From Pengzhenrongella sp031582905 (lineage in GTDB: Bacteria > Actinomycetota > Actinomycetes > Actinomycetales > Cellulomonadaceae), in the NCBI RefSeq assembly GCF_031582905.1, contig NZ_CP133990.1:1860001-1924000 (forward strand): 64,000 nt of DNA, given 5' to 3'. A program made the position numbers and the translations under genes. Numbering within the stretch: position 1 is the first letter of the stretch; the number at the start of each line of letters is the position of its first letter. Of the stretch, positions 9,768-18,671 are shown one piece after another. Below the pieces are notes generated by a model, which was not told where the DNA came from, ran no database searches, and saw only the letters and a program-made list of their open reading frames with translations.

Positions 9768-10937
9768 ATGGCGGACACCGTCCGGCTCGGCATCATCGGT
9801 CTCGGTCAGCAGGGCGGCATGTACGCCAAGCTGATCAGCGAGGGCCGGGTGCCCCACATGACCATCGGCGCCATCTGCGACACGGACCCGGCCAAGCGCG
9901 ACGCGGTCCGCGCGACGTACCCGGGCGTGGCCGTGCACGAGGACTGGCGCGCGATGCTGGCGTCCGGTGACGTCGACGCCGTCGTGACGACCGTCCCGCA
10001 CTTCCTCCACCCCGAGATGGGCATCGCGGCGCTCGAGGCGGGCATCCACGCGCTCGTCGAGAAGCCGGCCGGGGTCTACACCCGCCAGGCGAACGAGCTC
10101 ATCGAGTTCGCGGCGACGAAGCCCGAGCTCACCTTCGGGATCATGTTCAACCAGCGGATGAACCCGCTCTACCAGCGGCTGAAGGAGATCGTCGAGAACG
10201 GCGAGATCGGGCGGATCCGCCGGAGCAACTGGATCATCACCACCTGGTGGCGGCCGCAGGGCTACTACGACTCCAGCGCCTGGCGCGCGACGTGGGGCGG
10301 CGAGGGCGGCGGCGTGCTCGTCAACCAGGCACCGCACCAGCTCGACCTGTGGCAGTGGATCTGCGGCGTCCCGGAGAAGGTGTACGCCAAGCTCGGCTAC
10401 GGCGTGAACCGTGACATCGCGGTCGAGAACGACGTCACGGCGTTCGTCGAGTACGCCGACGGTGCCACCGGCACCTTCGTCACCTGCACCTACGACATCG
10501 ATGGCACCGACCGGTTCGAGATCCTCGGCGACCAGGGCAAGATCGTCGTCGAGGGCAGCAAGCGGGCCATCGTGACCCGGCTGCGCAAGCCGGAGGCCGA
10601 GCTCAGCGCGAGCATGGACATGGACGACGTCATGAAGCTGTTCATGGGTGGTGTGGACTTCGACACGCTGTACACGCAGGAGACCATCGAGCTCGAGTCG
10701 CCGTTCGGGCAGCAGCACTCCGACGTGCTGGAGAACTTCGCGCTCAACATCCTCGACGGCACCCCGCTCATCGCGCCCGGTGCCGACGGCATCAACGGCG
10801 TCCGGCTCGCCAACGCGATCCACCTGTCCGACTGGACCGGCCAGGAGGTCCCGTTGCAGTTCGACGACCAGCAGTACCTCGACCTGCTCAACGCCCGCAT
10901 CCGCGACGAGGGCACGTTCCCCGTGCGCCCCGCCTGA
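9768..10937 (+). CDS. Gfo/Idh/MocA family oxidoreductase
   Basis: 389-aa NAD(P)-dependent dehydrogenase. The Rossmann segment is LGIIGLGQQGGMYAKL; ALVEKPAGVYTRQANEL is the conserved Lys motif; GGEGGGVLVNQAPHQLDLWQW is the substrate-domain His motif. RBS GAAGGAG stands 5 nt before the ATG at 9768. It is divergent from the four-gene isomerase/dehydrogenase/GH3 operon and shares the operator region, so it likely acts on the same substrate class. Confidence 0.88.
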   Translation: MADTVRLGIIGLGQQGGMYAKLISEGRVPHMTIGAICDTDPAKRDAVRATYPGVAVHEDWRAMLASGDVDAVVTTVPHFLHPEMGIAALEAGIHALVEKPAGVYTRQANELIEFAATKPELTFGIMFNQRMNPLYQRLKEIVENGEIGRIRRSNWIITTWWRPQGYYDSSAWRATWGGEGGGVLVNQAPHQLDLWQWICGVPEKVYAKLGYGVNRDIAVENDVTAFVEYADGATGTFVTCTYDIDGTDRFEILGDQGKIVVEGSKRAIVTRLRKPEAELSASMDMDDVMKLFMGGVDFDTLYTQETIELESPFGQQHSDVLENFALNILDGTPLIAPGADGINGVRLANAIHLSDWTGQEVPLQFDDQQYLDLLNARIRDEGTFPVRPA

Positions 10938-10953
10938 CGCAGCCCCGCTCACC

Positions 10954-10989
10954 GGCCGGCGGCTTCCCCTCGTGGGGAGGCCGCCGGCC
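10954..10989 (+). terminator. Rho-independent-like terminator
   Basis: A strong stem, 10954-10969 with 10974-10989 (GGCCGGCGGC plus TTCCCC pairing with GGGGAGGCCGCCGGCC), has a TCGT loop. It lies 17 bp after the Gfo/Idh stop. Confidence 0.75.
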
Positions 10990-11455
10990 GACGTGTGTCT
11001 GCGGTCCGCTGGCAGAGCCGCACGCTGCGGGTGACCGGGCCGGAGGTCGTGGGACGACCCGACGGCGACGAGGTCGGTGGGACTCGCGACGAGGACGCCC
11101 GACGTCGGACGCCGTCGCGGCCCGCGTGAGCACGCGGCAGGACTCGCTCGGCAGGAGCTGGCGCTGCGACTCCGTACCGCCGATCGCGTCCTCACGATCG
11201 AGCACACGGGCCGCTCTCGGTACCCACTGCAGGGGCTCATGCCACGTGCCGATACCCGAGCTGTGGCGTGGGCACCGCCGCGTGGACAGCCGGAGTCTCA
11301 CGTCTCGTGTGCTGGGTCAGCGGGTGGCGATCGCGAACAGGTGCTGGTCGATCGACCGTAGGGCGACGGTCTCGGCCGGTGCACTCTCTCGCCTGCGCTG
11401 CGGTGGGTGAACCCGGCTCGGCAGCGGATTCCACGCACGGACGGGTACGGCCCGA
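10990..11455. other. About 465 bp without a recognisable gene
   Basis: Short open frames exist on both strands but none has a convincing start, ribosome site or recognisable motif. The stretch could be a decayed gene. Nothing can be supported beyond the hairpin that follows. Confidence 0.5.
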
Positions 11456-11520
11456 CGGGAGTGGTCGTGCCCCGGGTGCACAGCTCGTGAGCTGCTGCAC
11501 GCGGAGCACGACCACTCCCG
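11456..11520 (-). terminator. Long hairpin downstream of the sugar symporter gene
   Basis: Perfect 15-bp arms, 11456-11470 (CGGGAGTGGTCGTGC) and 11506-11520, enclose an inner imperfect stem around GTGCACAGCT. The hairpin starts about 50 bp past the symporter stop on the minus strand and probably terminates that operon. Confidence 0.6.
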
Positions 11521-11571
11521 CACGGGCCGATGGAGGTCAGCGGCCGGCATCGGCCGCCGAGCCGAGCGGCG

Positions 11572-12997
11572 TCAGCGCGGCGTCGGCGCCGCACGTCGGG
11601 CGGTGATCTCGGCGGAGATCTCGCGGAACTTCTCCTCGGTGAGCGGGTAGAAGAACATCACCGCGAGGGACAGCAGCGTGAAGGCACCGATGAGGCCACC
11701 CGCGTAGAGCTGGATGTTCTCCGACACCCCCGGCTCCTGCGAGTCCCCGGACGAGGCCAGGGCTGCGCTGAAGCCGGCGAAGGTGAGCGCGAACCCGCCG
11801 ACGAACCCACCCAGCGCCTGGCCCATCTTGCGGGTGAAGGAGAACACCGCGTAGGTCGTGCCCTCGGTCCGGTTGCCGGTCTTCCATTCGCCGTACTCGA
11901 CGGTGTCCGCCTCCAGTGCCCACATGAGGGTGTTGACCCCGTTGAGCCCGATGCCGATGAGGAAGAAGGCGACCAGGCCCAGCCACGGCTGCGCTCCGAG
12001 CGGGGCGAACGCCAGCACGGCCGCGCCGAGGAGGCTGAAGAGGCCGAACACGATGTAGCCGACGCGCTTGCCGATCGTGCGCACGACGGTCGGGATCAGG
12101 GGGCCGACGACGAAGAGTGCGAGCGTCTGGGCGAGGGTGTTCCAGGCGATGTACGCGGCGTCCTGCTGGACGTAGATGGCGATGTAGGACCCGAGGGTGC
12201 TGAACGCGGTGATGCCGGTGAGGAACAGGACCGCGCCGAGCGAGAGCAGCAGCAGCGGCTTGTTCGTGGTGAGAGTTCTCCAGGCTGTCGCGCAGCGACA
12301 CGGGAGTGGTCGGGCGGCTGACCTGCTCCTCGGTGTTGAAGACGAGGAACAGGTACAGCGCCATGCCGACGACCACGAAGGCGGCCGTGGTGATGAACAG
12401 CGACTGCTGGAGCTCCAGCGGGTTCTCGATGTTCTCGCGGATCTGCGGCGCGATGATGAACGCAAGTGCGAGGACCGCGATCGCGGCGCCGTAGCCGCGG
12501 AACGCGGCGAGCTTGCCGCGTTCGACCGGGTTCTGGGTGATCGCCGGCGCCATGGAGCCGTACGCGATGTTCACGAGCGTGTAGAAGATCGACCCCATCG
12601 CCAGGTAGGTGACGTACATGTAGGCGACCGCCGCACCGCCGGAGATGTCCGGGAAGAACGTCCGGGCGGAGTAGATCGCCATGCTCGAGAGCAGCAGCGG
12701 CAACGAGAACCACAGGATGAACGGCTTGAACTTGCCGAGCCTGCCCGGTCGCTTGGCGTCGATGGCACGCCCGACGGCCAGGTCGGTCACCGCGTCCACG
12801 AAGCGGACGACGAGGAACATCGTCCCGATGACGGCTCCCTCGACCCCCACGACGTTCGTGTAGTAGAGGATGAGGAACATCCCCGCCATGGTGAACGAGA
12901 GGTTGTTCGCGGCGTCCCCGGCGGCGTACGCCAGGTAGTTGCGCAGGGTCAGCGTTCTCGGGGCGACCGGGGTGTCGGGCGACGTGACGGCGTTCAT
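11572..12997 (-). CDS. GPH-type sugar:cation symporter (MFS superfamily), one frameshift
   Basis: About 474 aa, 12-TM glycoside-pentoside-hexuronide symporter. N-terminal motifs are YAAGDAANNLSFTMAG, VVRFVDAVTDLAVGRAID and GKFKPFILW; after the break come WALEADTVEYGEWKTGNRTEG and SFTRKMGQALGG, the classic MelB/UidB signature. The frame is lost around 12265-12280; this lesion is unusual here because it needs one base removed or two added. The ATG at 12997 follows AAGGAG by 7 nt; an in-frame GTG at 13042 would overlap the preceding stop. With the hexuronate enzymes nearby it likely imports a uronide or glycoside. Confidence 0.85.
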
Positions 12998-13038
12998 GCG
13001 AGGGCTCCTTGAGGGGGACGTGGCGCTGTCGTGGGTGC

Positions 13039-13677
13039 TCACCGGGTTCCCACCTTCACGGCCTGGACGATGGCCTGGGCCACGGCGTCCAGCGGGATGC
13101 GGCCTGTGTTGAAGACGACGTCGTAGCGGTCGGGCAGACGGGGATCCCACCCGTACAGCACGGTCGACATCCGGGCCCGGACCTCGTCCTCGCGCACCTG
13201 CCGCTCGGCGGCGCGCTCCGGGGAGATGCCAGCGGTCCTGGCCGCGCGGGCGACACGGTCCTCGACGGACCCGGTGAGGAGCACGTGCACGGTGTTCGGC
13301 CGGGTCGCGAGGACCACGGCGCCGTTCCGGCCGACGATGACGCCGCCGGCCTCAGCGCTGGCCCACAGCGAGCGGTTGTTGTCCATGACGAGGTCGTACT
13401 TCTGCTGCTGCGTCGTCACGACGTCCCGGCCCTCGAAGCCGCCGTACGCGCCGCCCATCGCGGAGTAGACGGTGGAGAGCACGGCGTTGCGCTCCAGACC
13501 GGCGTCCTCACCGGCCTCCAGCTCCTGGGAGGTGAACGCCTGCGCATGGAACGGCAGGCCGAGCGCCTCGGCGACCATGGCGCCGACCTCCGCCGCGCCC
13601 GCTCCGTAGTGCTCGAAGATGGTCACGACCGGGGCCATGGCGGCCCCTGCCGTCGTACGCGCTGTGGGTGTGCTCAT
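13039..13677 (-). CDS. Cytidylate kinase-like family protein
   Basis: 212 aa resembling the AAA/cytidylate-kinase-like family (PF13189). It has VVTIFEHYGAGAAEVG in place of the usual GRxxGSGG P-loop, then LGLPFHAQAF, GGVIVGRNGAVVL, VHVLLTGSVEDRVAR and a C-terminal YDVVFNTGRIPLD. These fit a kinase fold, but the nucleotide loop is atypical. GGGAG precedes the ATG by 5 nt. It lies directly upstream of the symporter gene. Its role is unknown; members often sit beside transporters and may be regulatory. Confidence 0.75.
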   Translation of the reverse strand: MSTPTARTTAGAAMAPVVTIFEHYGAGAAEVGAMVAEALGLPFHAQAFTSQELEAGEDAGLERNAVLSTVYSAMGGAYGGFEGRDVVTTQQQKYDLVMDNNRSLWASAEAGGVIVGRNGAVVLATRPNTVHVLLTGSVEDRVARAARTAGISPERAAERQVREDEVRARMSTVLYGWDPRLPDRYDVVFNTGRIPLDAVAQAIVQAVKVGTR

Positions 13678-13898
13678 CGGGACTCCCTCACCTGGACTGT
13701 GATGTCGGCAGCGGACCCTCGTGCGCGGGGGCCGCGGTGCGTGCGTCCGCGCGGTCCGATCGGTCGGATCGAGCGGTGTCCGTCCACGCCGGCTCGGTGC
13801 GGGGTAGGCGGGGTCGACCGGTCGCGCGGACCTGGTGCGACCGGAGCGTCGTCGCGCCGCGGGCCGCTGTCGTCCGGGCCGCTCTGCACGAGGACATG

Positions 13899-13941
13899 TC
13901 CCTAGTGGAGTCCATGCGGCATCACCGTGGCAATCGGTTGC
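13899..13941. promoter_or_regulatory. Operator and -10 box upstream of the kinase-like/symporter operon
   Basis: GCAATCGGTTGC at 13930-13941 is the reverse complement of the operator at 1510 and 9616, with a second half-site AGTTGCC just beyond. On the minus strand TAGGGA (complement of 13899-13904) can serve as a -10, so the operator falls about 25 bp upstream, much the same geometry as at 9590-9627. Confidence 0.65.
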
Positions 13942-13963
13942 TGCCAGTTGCCGCCGTGCGGGG

Positions 13964-14764
13964 TCACCGCAGCCAGCGGTCGCGCAGCAGGACGATCACC
14001 GCGAGGCACACCCCGAGCAGCACGAGGCTGAGCGCGAGGGCGGCGTCCGGGTCGCGGCCGAGCGCCTGGTAGACGCTGAGCGGCAAGGTCTGCGTGCGCC
14101 CGGGGAAGCTCCCGGCGAATGTGACCGTCGCGCCGAACTCGCCGAGCGCCCGCGCCCACGCGAGCACCGCCCCCGCCGCGACCGACGGCGCGACGAGCGG
14201 CAGCGTGATCCGCCGCAGCGTCGTGACGCGGGACGCCCCGAGCGTCGCCGCCGCCTGCTCGAGCCGGCCGTCCGACCCGCGGAGGGCACCCTCCACGGTC
14301 ACGACGAGGAACGGCATCGCGACGAACAGCTGGGCGAGCACGACGGCGGCCGGCGTGAACGCGAGCGTGACGCCCCACCGGTCCAGCCACCCGCCGACCG
14401 GTCCGCCGCGGCCGAGCACCGCGAGCAGCGCGACACCGCCCACGACCGGGGGCAGGACGAGCGGCAGCGTGACGACACCACGGACGACCCGGGTCCAGCG
14501 GCTGCGACCACGGGCCAGGTACCACGCCAGCGGCACTCCGAGGACCACCGACAGGGCGGCGGAGAGGGTCGACGTCCACAGCGACAGCCCGAGGGACTGG
14601 CGCACCTCGGCGGTGGCCAGCACGTCGAGGTCACCCCACGGCGCCTCGACCAGCAGACCGGCGAGCGGCAGGGCGAGGAACGCGAGCCCGATGGCGGCCG
14701 GGACAGCGACGAGCAGTCCCGCACCCCGGCCGGCGCCCGATGTCCTGCCGGCGCGCCGGCTCAC
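13964..14764 (-). CDS. modB: Molybdate ABC transporter permease
   Basis: 266-aa inner-membrane permease with about five to six TM segments. It has the ABC-coupling loop EQAAATLGASRVTTLRRITLP and the ModB-type end VYQALGRDPDAALALSLVL. The GTG at 14764 overlaps the modA stop by 4 bp (GTGA). No modC ATPase follows; the gene ends right beside the LacI-type operator of the next unit, so the ATPase must be encoded elsewhere. Confidence 0.9.
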   Translation of the reverse strand: MSRRAGRTSGAGRGAGLLVAVPAAIGLAFLALPLAGLLVEAPWGDLDVLATAEVRQSLGLSLWTSTLSAALSVVLGVPLAWYLARGRSRWTRVVRGVVTLPLVLPPVVGGVALLAVLGRGGPVGGWLDRWGVTLAFTPAAVVLAQLFVAMPFLVVTVEGALRGSDGRLEQAAATLGASRVTTLRRITLPLVAPSVAAGAVLAWARALGEFGATVTFAGSFPGRTQTLPLSVYQALGRDPDAALALSLVLLGVCLAVIVLLRDRWLR

Positions 14765-15585
14765 GGCGGCATGAACCCGGCGTCGGCGAGCACGCGGGCG
14801 CCGTCGTCGGACAGGACGTGGTCGACGAACGCCCGGGCGAGCGCGGGCACGGTGGCGTCGGGCAGGGCGGCGACGGGGTAGGTGGAGACCGAGTTCAGGT
14901 CGTCCGGCACCGCGACGGCCCGCACCCGGCCCCGCTGGACGACCGGCGCCGTCGGGCGCACGTCGGAGGCGTAGACCAGCCCCGCGTCGACCTGCCCCCA
15001 CACCACCTGGGTGAGGACCGCGGCCACGTCGGTGCTGAAGGTGACCGGGTCGGCGGTGACGCCCGCCGCGGCGAGCACCCGCTCACCGGCGGCGCCGCAC
15101 GGCACCTCGGGCCGGCACAGCGCGAACGGCACCCGGGTGAGGTCGGCGAGGGAGTCGACGTCGGCGCCGGGGGCGACCGCGAGGGCGACCCGGTTGCGCG
15201 CGAACACGACCGGCGTCGTCCCCGGCCACGCCTCGACGGCGATCGCCATGGTCGCGGGGTCGGCGGTCGCGAGGACGTCGGCCGGGGCGCCCGCGGCGAC
15301 CTGGGCAGCGAGCGCCTGGCTCGGTCCGAGGCTCAGGCGCACGGTCAGCCCCGGGTGCGCGGACTCGAACCCGTCCGCCAGCACCTCGAACGCCTCACCG
15401 AGCGAGGCGGCCGCGACCACCGTCAGCACCTGTCCCGACGCGGCCCCACGTTCGTCGCCGCCGGCGCCGCGCGCGTCACCCCCGGCACCAGCCGGGTTCG
15501 TGGGCCCACCGCTGACCTGGAGCGCGGCACCGGCCAGCATGGTCACCGCCGCCGCCACCGCGAGCACGGTGAGCCGCCCGGGCAC
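14761..15585 (-). CDS. modA: Molybdate ABC transporter substrate-binding protein
   Basis: 274 aa. The N-terminal hydrophobic export segment (LTVLAVAAAVTMLAGAAL) lacks the lipobox Cys common in ModA. The mature domain carries VLTVVAAASLGEAFEVL, LSLGPSQALAAQVAAGAPADVLATAD and FALCRPEVPCGAAG, the molybdate-binding fold. Starts GTG at 15585, 3 bp after the regulator stop. Binds extracytoplasmic molybdate or tungstate and delivers it to ModB. Confidence 0.9.
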   Translation of the reverse strand: MPGRLTVLAVAAAVTMLAGAALQVSGGPTNPAGAGGDARGAGGDERGAASGQVLTVVAAASLGEAFEVLADGFESAHPGLTVRLSLGPSQALAAQVAAGAPADVLATADPATMAIAVEAWPGTTPVVFARNRVALAVAPGADVDSLADLTRVPFALCRPEVPCGAAGERVLAAAGVTADPVTFSTDVAAVLTQVVWGQVDAGLVYASDVRPTAPVVQRGRVRAVAVPDDLNSVSTYPVAALPDATVPALARAFVDHVLSDDGARVLADAGFMPP

Positions 15586-15588
15586 CGG

Positions 15589-16005
15589 TCAGCCCCGCTC
15601 GACCGACACGGCGGTCGCCTTGACCGAGGCCGTCGCCAGCACCCCGGGCTCGAGGCCCAGCTCGTCGGCGGCCTCGCGGCTCATCAGGGAGACCACCCGG
15701 TGCGGGCCCGCCTGGATGTCGACCTGCGCCATCACCGCGTCCCGCACCACTCGCGTCACCAGGCCCGTGAACCGGTTCCGCGCCGAGTGGCGCGTCGTGA
15801 GGGCTGCGGCGGTCGTCGTGGGGGCGGCCGACGACGTCGGCGCGGCGAGCTCACGCGCGAAGGCGGCGAGGACGGCGCCGTCGACGGCCTGCCGGCCCGC
15901 GTCGTCCGTCGTCGTGGGGAGTCGGCCGGCCTCGGCCCAGCGTCGCACGGTGTCATCGCTCACGCCGAGCAGGTCGGCGGCGTCGCGGATGCGGTACGTC
16001 GGCAC
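15589..16005 (-). CDS. MerR-type HTH plus molybdenum-binding TOBE domain regulator
   Basis: 138 aa. An N-terminal helix-turn-helix (YRIRDAADLLGVSDDTVRRWAEAGRLP, given in parts: YRIRDAADLLGV, then SDDTVRRW) joins a C-terminal Mop/TOBE domain (ARNRFTGLVTRVVRDAV, VVSLMSREAADELGLEPG). Such proteins sense molybdate and repress or tune mod operons. The GTG start lies 6 nt after a TAGACT -10 box (minus strand, 16012-16017), so the transcript is probably leaderless. First gene of the regulator-modA-modB operon. Confidence 0.87.
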   Translation of the reverse strand: MPTYRIRDAADLLGVSDDTVRRWAEAGRLPTTTDDAGRQAVDGAVLAAFARELAAPTSSAAPTTTAAALTTRHSARNRFTGLVTRVVRDAVMAQVDIQAGPHRVVSLMSREAADELGLEPGVLATASVKATAVSVERG

Positions 16006-16011
16006 CGGGCA

Positions 16012-16107
16012 AGTCTACGCACGTGCGGCGTCCAGAACCCCTGGCGTCCGCAGGCGCGGCAGCGCACGTTGGGGTGAGGCGCTCCATCACCGGACCGCAC
16101 CTAGGCT
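16012..16107. promoter_or_regulatory. Divergent leaderless promoters of the mod regulator and moeB
   Basis: On the minus strand TAGACT (16012-16017) lies 6 nt before the GTG of the TOBE regulator. On the plus strand TAGGCT (16102-16107) lies 6 nt before the GTG at 16114. Both fit actinobacterial TAnnnT -10 elements of leaderless transcripts. Confidence 0.6.
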
Positions 16108-16113
16108 GACGTG

Positions 16114-17298
16114 GTGCCGTTGCCCCCGCTGGTCCCGCCCGGCCCGCCGCTGACGTCCGCGCAGGTGCAGCGCTGGTCGCGGCACCTGCTGCTCCCGCAG
16201 GTGGGCGAGGTCGGGCAGCGCCGCCTGGCGGCGGCCCGCATCTGCGTGGTCGGCGCCGGGGGACTGGGTGCACCCGTGCTGTCCTACCTCGCGGCCGCGG
16301 GGGTCGGTCATCTGGGCGTGGTCGACGACGACGACGTCGAGCTGAGCAACCTCCAGCGCCAGGTGCTGCACGGCACGGACGACGTCGGGCGTCCCAAGGT
16401 GGACAGCGCGCGCGACGCCGTGCACGCGCTCGACCCGGGCGTGGACGTGGTCGTGCACCGGCTGCGTCTCACCCCCGACAACGTCGACGCGGTGCTCACC
16501 GGCTACGACCTCGTGATCGACGGCACCGACAACTTCCCGACCCGCTACGCGGTCAACGACGCGTGCGTGCGGCTGGGCCTGCCGGAGGTGTGGGCCTCGG
16601 TGTACCGGTTCGACGCCCAGGTCTCGGTGTTCTGGGGGCGTCCGCCCGACGGCGTCCCGGCCGTCCAGCTGCGCGACCTGTTCCCGGCACCGCCGCCGCC
16701 GGGCAGCGTGCCGTCGTGCGCGGAGGGTGGTGTGCTCGGGGCCCTGTGCGGGCAGGTCGGGTCGGTCATGGCGGCCGAGGCGGTCAAGCTCGTCGTCGGG
16801 ATCGGGGAGCCGCTGCTCGGGCGTGTGCTCGTCCTCGACGGGCTCGCGTCCCGCTGGTCGGAGGTGCCGCTGGTGGGCGACCCGGCCCGCGCGGCGTCCG
16901 GGGCCGCGGCCGACCCGGCGCCGCCCGTGACCGGTCCCGCACCCGACGACGCGGCGGACTCCCACGCCGTCCCGACCCTCACCGCCCGCGAGCTCGCGGA
17001 CCGCCTCACCGCGCGCGACGGGGGCACCGACGACTTCCTCCTGGTCGACGTCCGCGAGCCCGGGGAGCGCGCCGTGGTCGCCGTCCCGGGGGCGGTGAGC
17101 GCACCGCTCGCGACGGTCCTCGAGGGGCGCGCCGACCTGCCACGCGACGTCCCGCTGGTGCTGCACTGCCGCAGCGGCGCCCGCTCCGAGCAGGCAGCGC
17201 GCGCCCTGCGCGCCGCCGGGTACGACGACGTGCGGCACCTGGCAGGCGGGGTGCTCGCATGGGTCGCCGACGTCGACCCGACCCTGCCCACCTACTGA
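16114..17298 (+). CDS. moeB: MoeB/ThiF-type adenylyltransferase fused to rhodanese
   Basis: 394 aa. The N-terminal E1-like domain has VVGAGGLGAPVLSYL (ATP site), DVELSNLQRQVLH, DGTDNFPTRYAVND and catalytic-loop SCAEGGVLG. After a Pro/Ala-rich linker, a rhodanese domain carries the active-site Cys in LHCRSGARS. It would adenylate the C-terminus of MoaD/ThiS-type proteins and help load sulfur. GTG codons occur at 16111 and 16114; the second is 6 nt after TAGGCT and preferred. No moaD gene is visible in the window. Confidence 0.87.
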   Translation: MPLPPLVPPGPPLTSAQVQRWSRHLLLPQVGEVGQRRLAAARICVVGAGGLGAPVLSYLAAAGVGHLGVVDDDDVELSNLQRQVLHGTDDVGRPKVDSARDAVHALDPGVDVVVHRLRLTPDNVDAVLTGYDLVIDGTDNFPTRYAVNDACVRLGLPEVWASVYRFDAQVSVFWGRPPDGVPAVQLRDLFPAPPPPGSVPSCAEGGVLGALCGQVGSVMAAEAVKLVVGIGEPLLGRVLVLDGLASRWSEVPLVGDPARAASGAAADPAPPVTGPAPDDAADSHAVPTLTARELADRLTARDGGTDDFLLVDVREPGERAVVAVPGAVSAPLATVLEGRADLPRDVPLVLHCRSGARSEQAARALRAAGYDDVRHLAGGVLAWVADVDPTLPTY

Positions 17299-17311
17299 CC
17301 CCGTCCTCCGT

Positions 17312-17355
17312 CAGCCCCGCAACCCGCAGCCCCGCAACCCGTAGCCCCGCAGCCC
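17312..17355. repeat. 15-bp tandem repeat, three units
   Basis: CAGCCCCGCAACCCG is repeated at 17312 and 17327, followed by a diverged copy at 17342, in the gap between moeB and moeA. Confidence 0.75.
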
Positions 17356-17391
17356 ACCTGCACCCACCACCCGACGTCCCGGAGGTACCCC

Positions 17392-18671
17392 GTGCGCACC
17401 GTGCCCGAGCACCGCAGGGCGGCGTTGGCGCTCGTCCGACCGCTGCCCGTCACCCACGTCCCGATCGCGGAGGCCGACGGGCTCGTGCTCGCCGAGGACG
17501 TCGTCGCCCCCGAGGCGCTGCCGCGGTGGGACAACTCCGCGATGGACGGGTACGCGGTGCGGGCCGCGGACGTCGCGGCCGCCACCGCGGACAGTCCGGT
17601 CGGTCTGCGGGTCCTCGCCGACCTGCCCGCCGGCAGCGAGGCCGAGCCCGAGGTGACCGCCGGGACGGCCGCCCGGATCATGACCGGCGCCCCCGTGCCG
17701 CCCGGCGCCGACGCCGTCGTCCCGGTCGAGGTGACCGACGGCGGCACCGTCCACGTCCTCGTCACGGCGCCGGCCGCACCCGGCGCGCACGTGCGCCGCG
17801 CCGGGGAGGACCTCGCCGCCGGCGACCCGGTCCTGGCGGCCGGCGCGCTGCTCGGCCCGGCGCAGGTGTCGGCCGCGGCGTCGGTCGGCCGGGGCACGCT
17901 CGCGGTGCACCGGCGCCCGCGGGTCGCCGTGCTGTCCACCGGCAGCGAGCTCGTCACGCCCGGGCAGCCGCTGCGCCGTGGGCAGATCCCGGACTCCAAC
18001 TCCTACCTCCTGGCCGCGCTGGTGCGGGCCGCGGGGTGCGACGCCGTCCGCCTCGGCGCGGTGCCCGACGACGCCCCGACGCTGCGCGCCCTCCTCGCCG
18101 GCTGGGACGACGCCCCGCCGGACGAGCGCGTGGACGCCGTCATCTCCTCCGGCGGCGTGAGCATGGGCGCGTACGACGTCGTCAAGGAGGTCCTCGCCGA
18201 CGACGCCGGCATGGAGTTCGTCGCCGTCGCGATGCAGCCGGGCAAGCCGCAGGGGATCGGGCGGCTGCCCGGCGGGACGCCGGTGCTCGCGCTGCCCGGC
18301 AACCCGGTGAGCGCGTTCGTGTCCTTCCACGTGTTCGTCCGGCCGGTCCTGCACCGGCTGCGTGGTCTCGCCGTGCCGTCCGACGACGGGGGCCACGGCA
18401 GCTCGGGCGGCGACGAGGGCGGCGCCCCGGGCAGCGACGGGATCGCGGTCGTCGTCGACGGGTGGCGCACCCCGTCGGCCGGGAGCAGTACATGCCGGTG
18501 ACCCTGGCGGCCGGTCCGGACGGCCTCCGTGCCCGCCGGGCCGTCCGGGGTGGGTCCGGCTCCCACCTCGTGGCCGGGCTGGCCCGCGCCCACGCCCTGG
18601 CCGTCGTGCCGGCCGACGTCGAGCAGGTCGAGCCCGGGGATAGGGTGCGCGTCATGCGGGTGGACCGATGA
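17392..18671 (+). CDS. moeA: Molybdopterin molybdenumtransferase, one frameshift
   Basis: Inserts molybdate into adenylated molybdopterin. Reconstructed length about 426 aa. Motifs: RWDNSAMDGYAVRA, IMTGAPVPPGADAVVPVE, STGSEL, ISSGGVSMGAYD, LALPGNPVSAF, then after the break GREQYMPVTL and a C-terminal domain IV. The frame breaks near the C4 run 18470-18473; one added base restores GREQYMPV. The stop overlaps moaC by 4 bp (ATGA). The GTG start at 17392 follows GGAGG. Confidence 0.9.
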
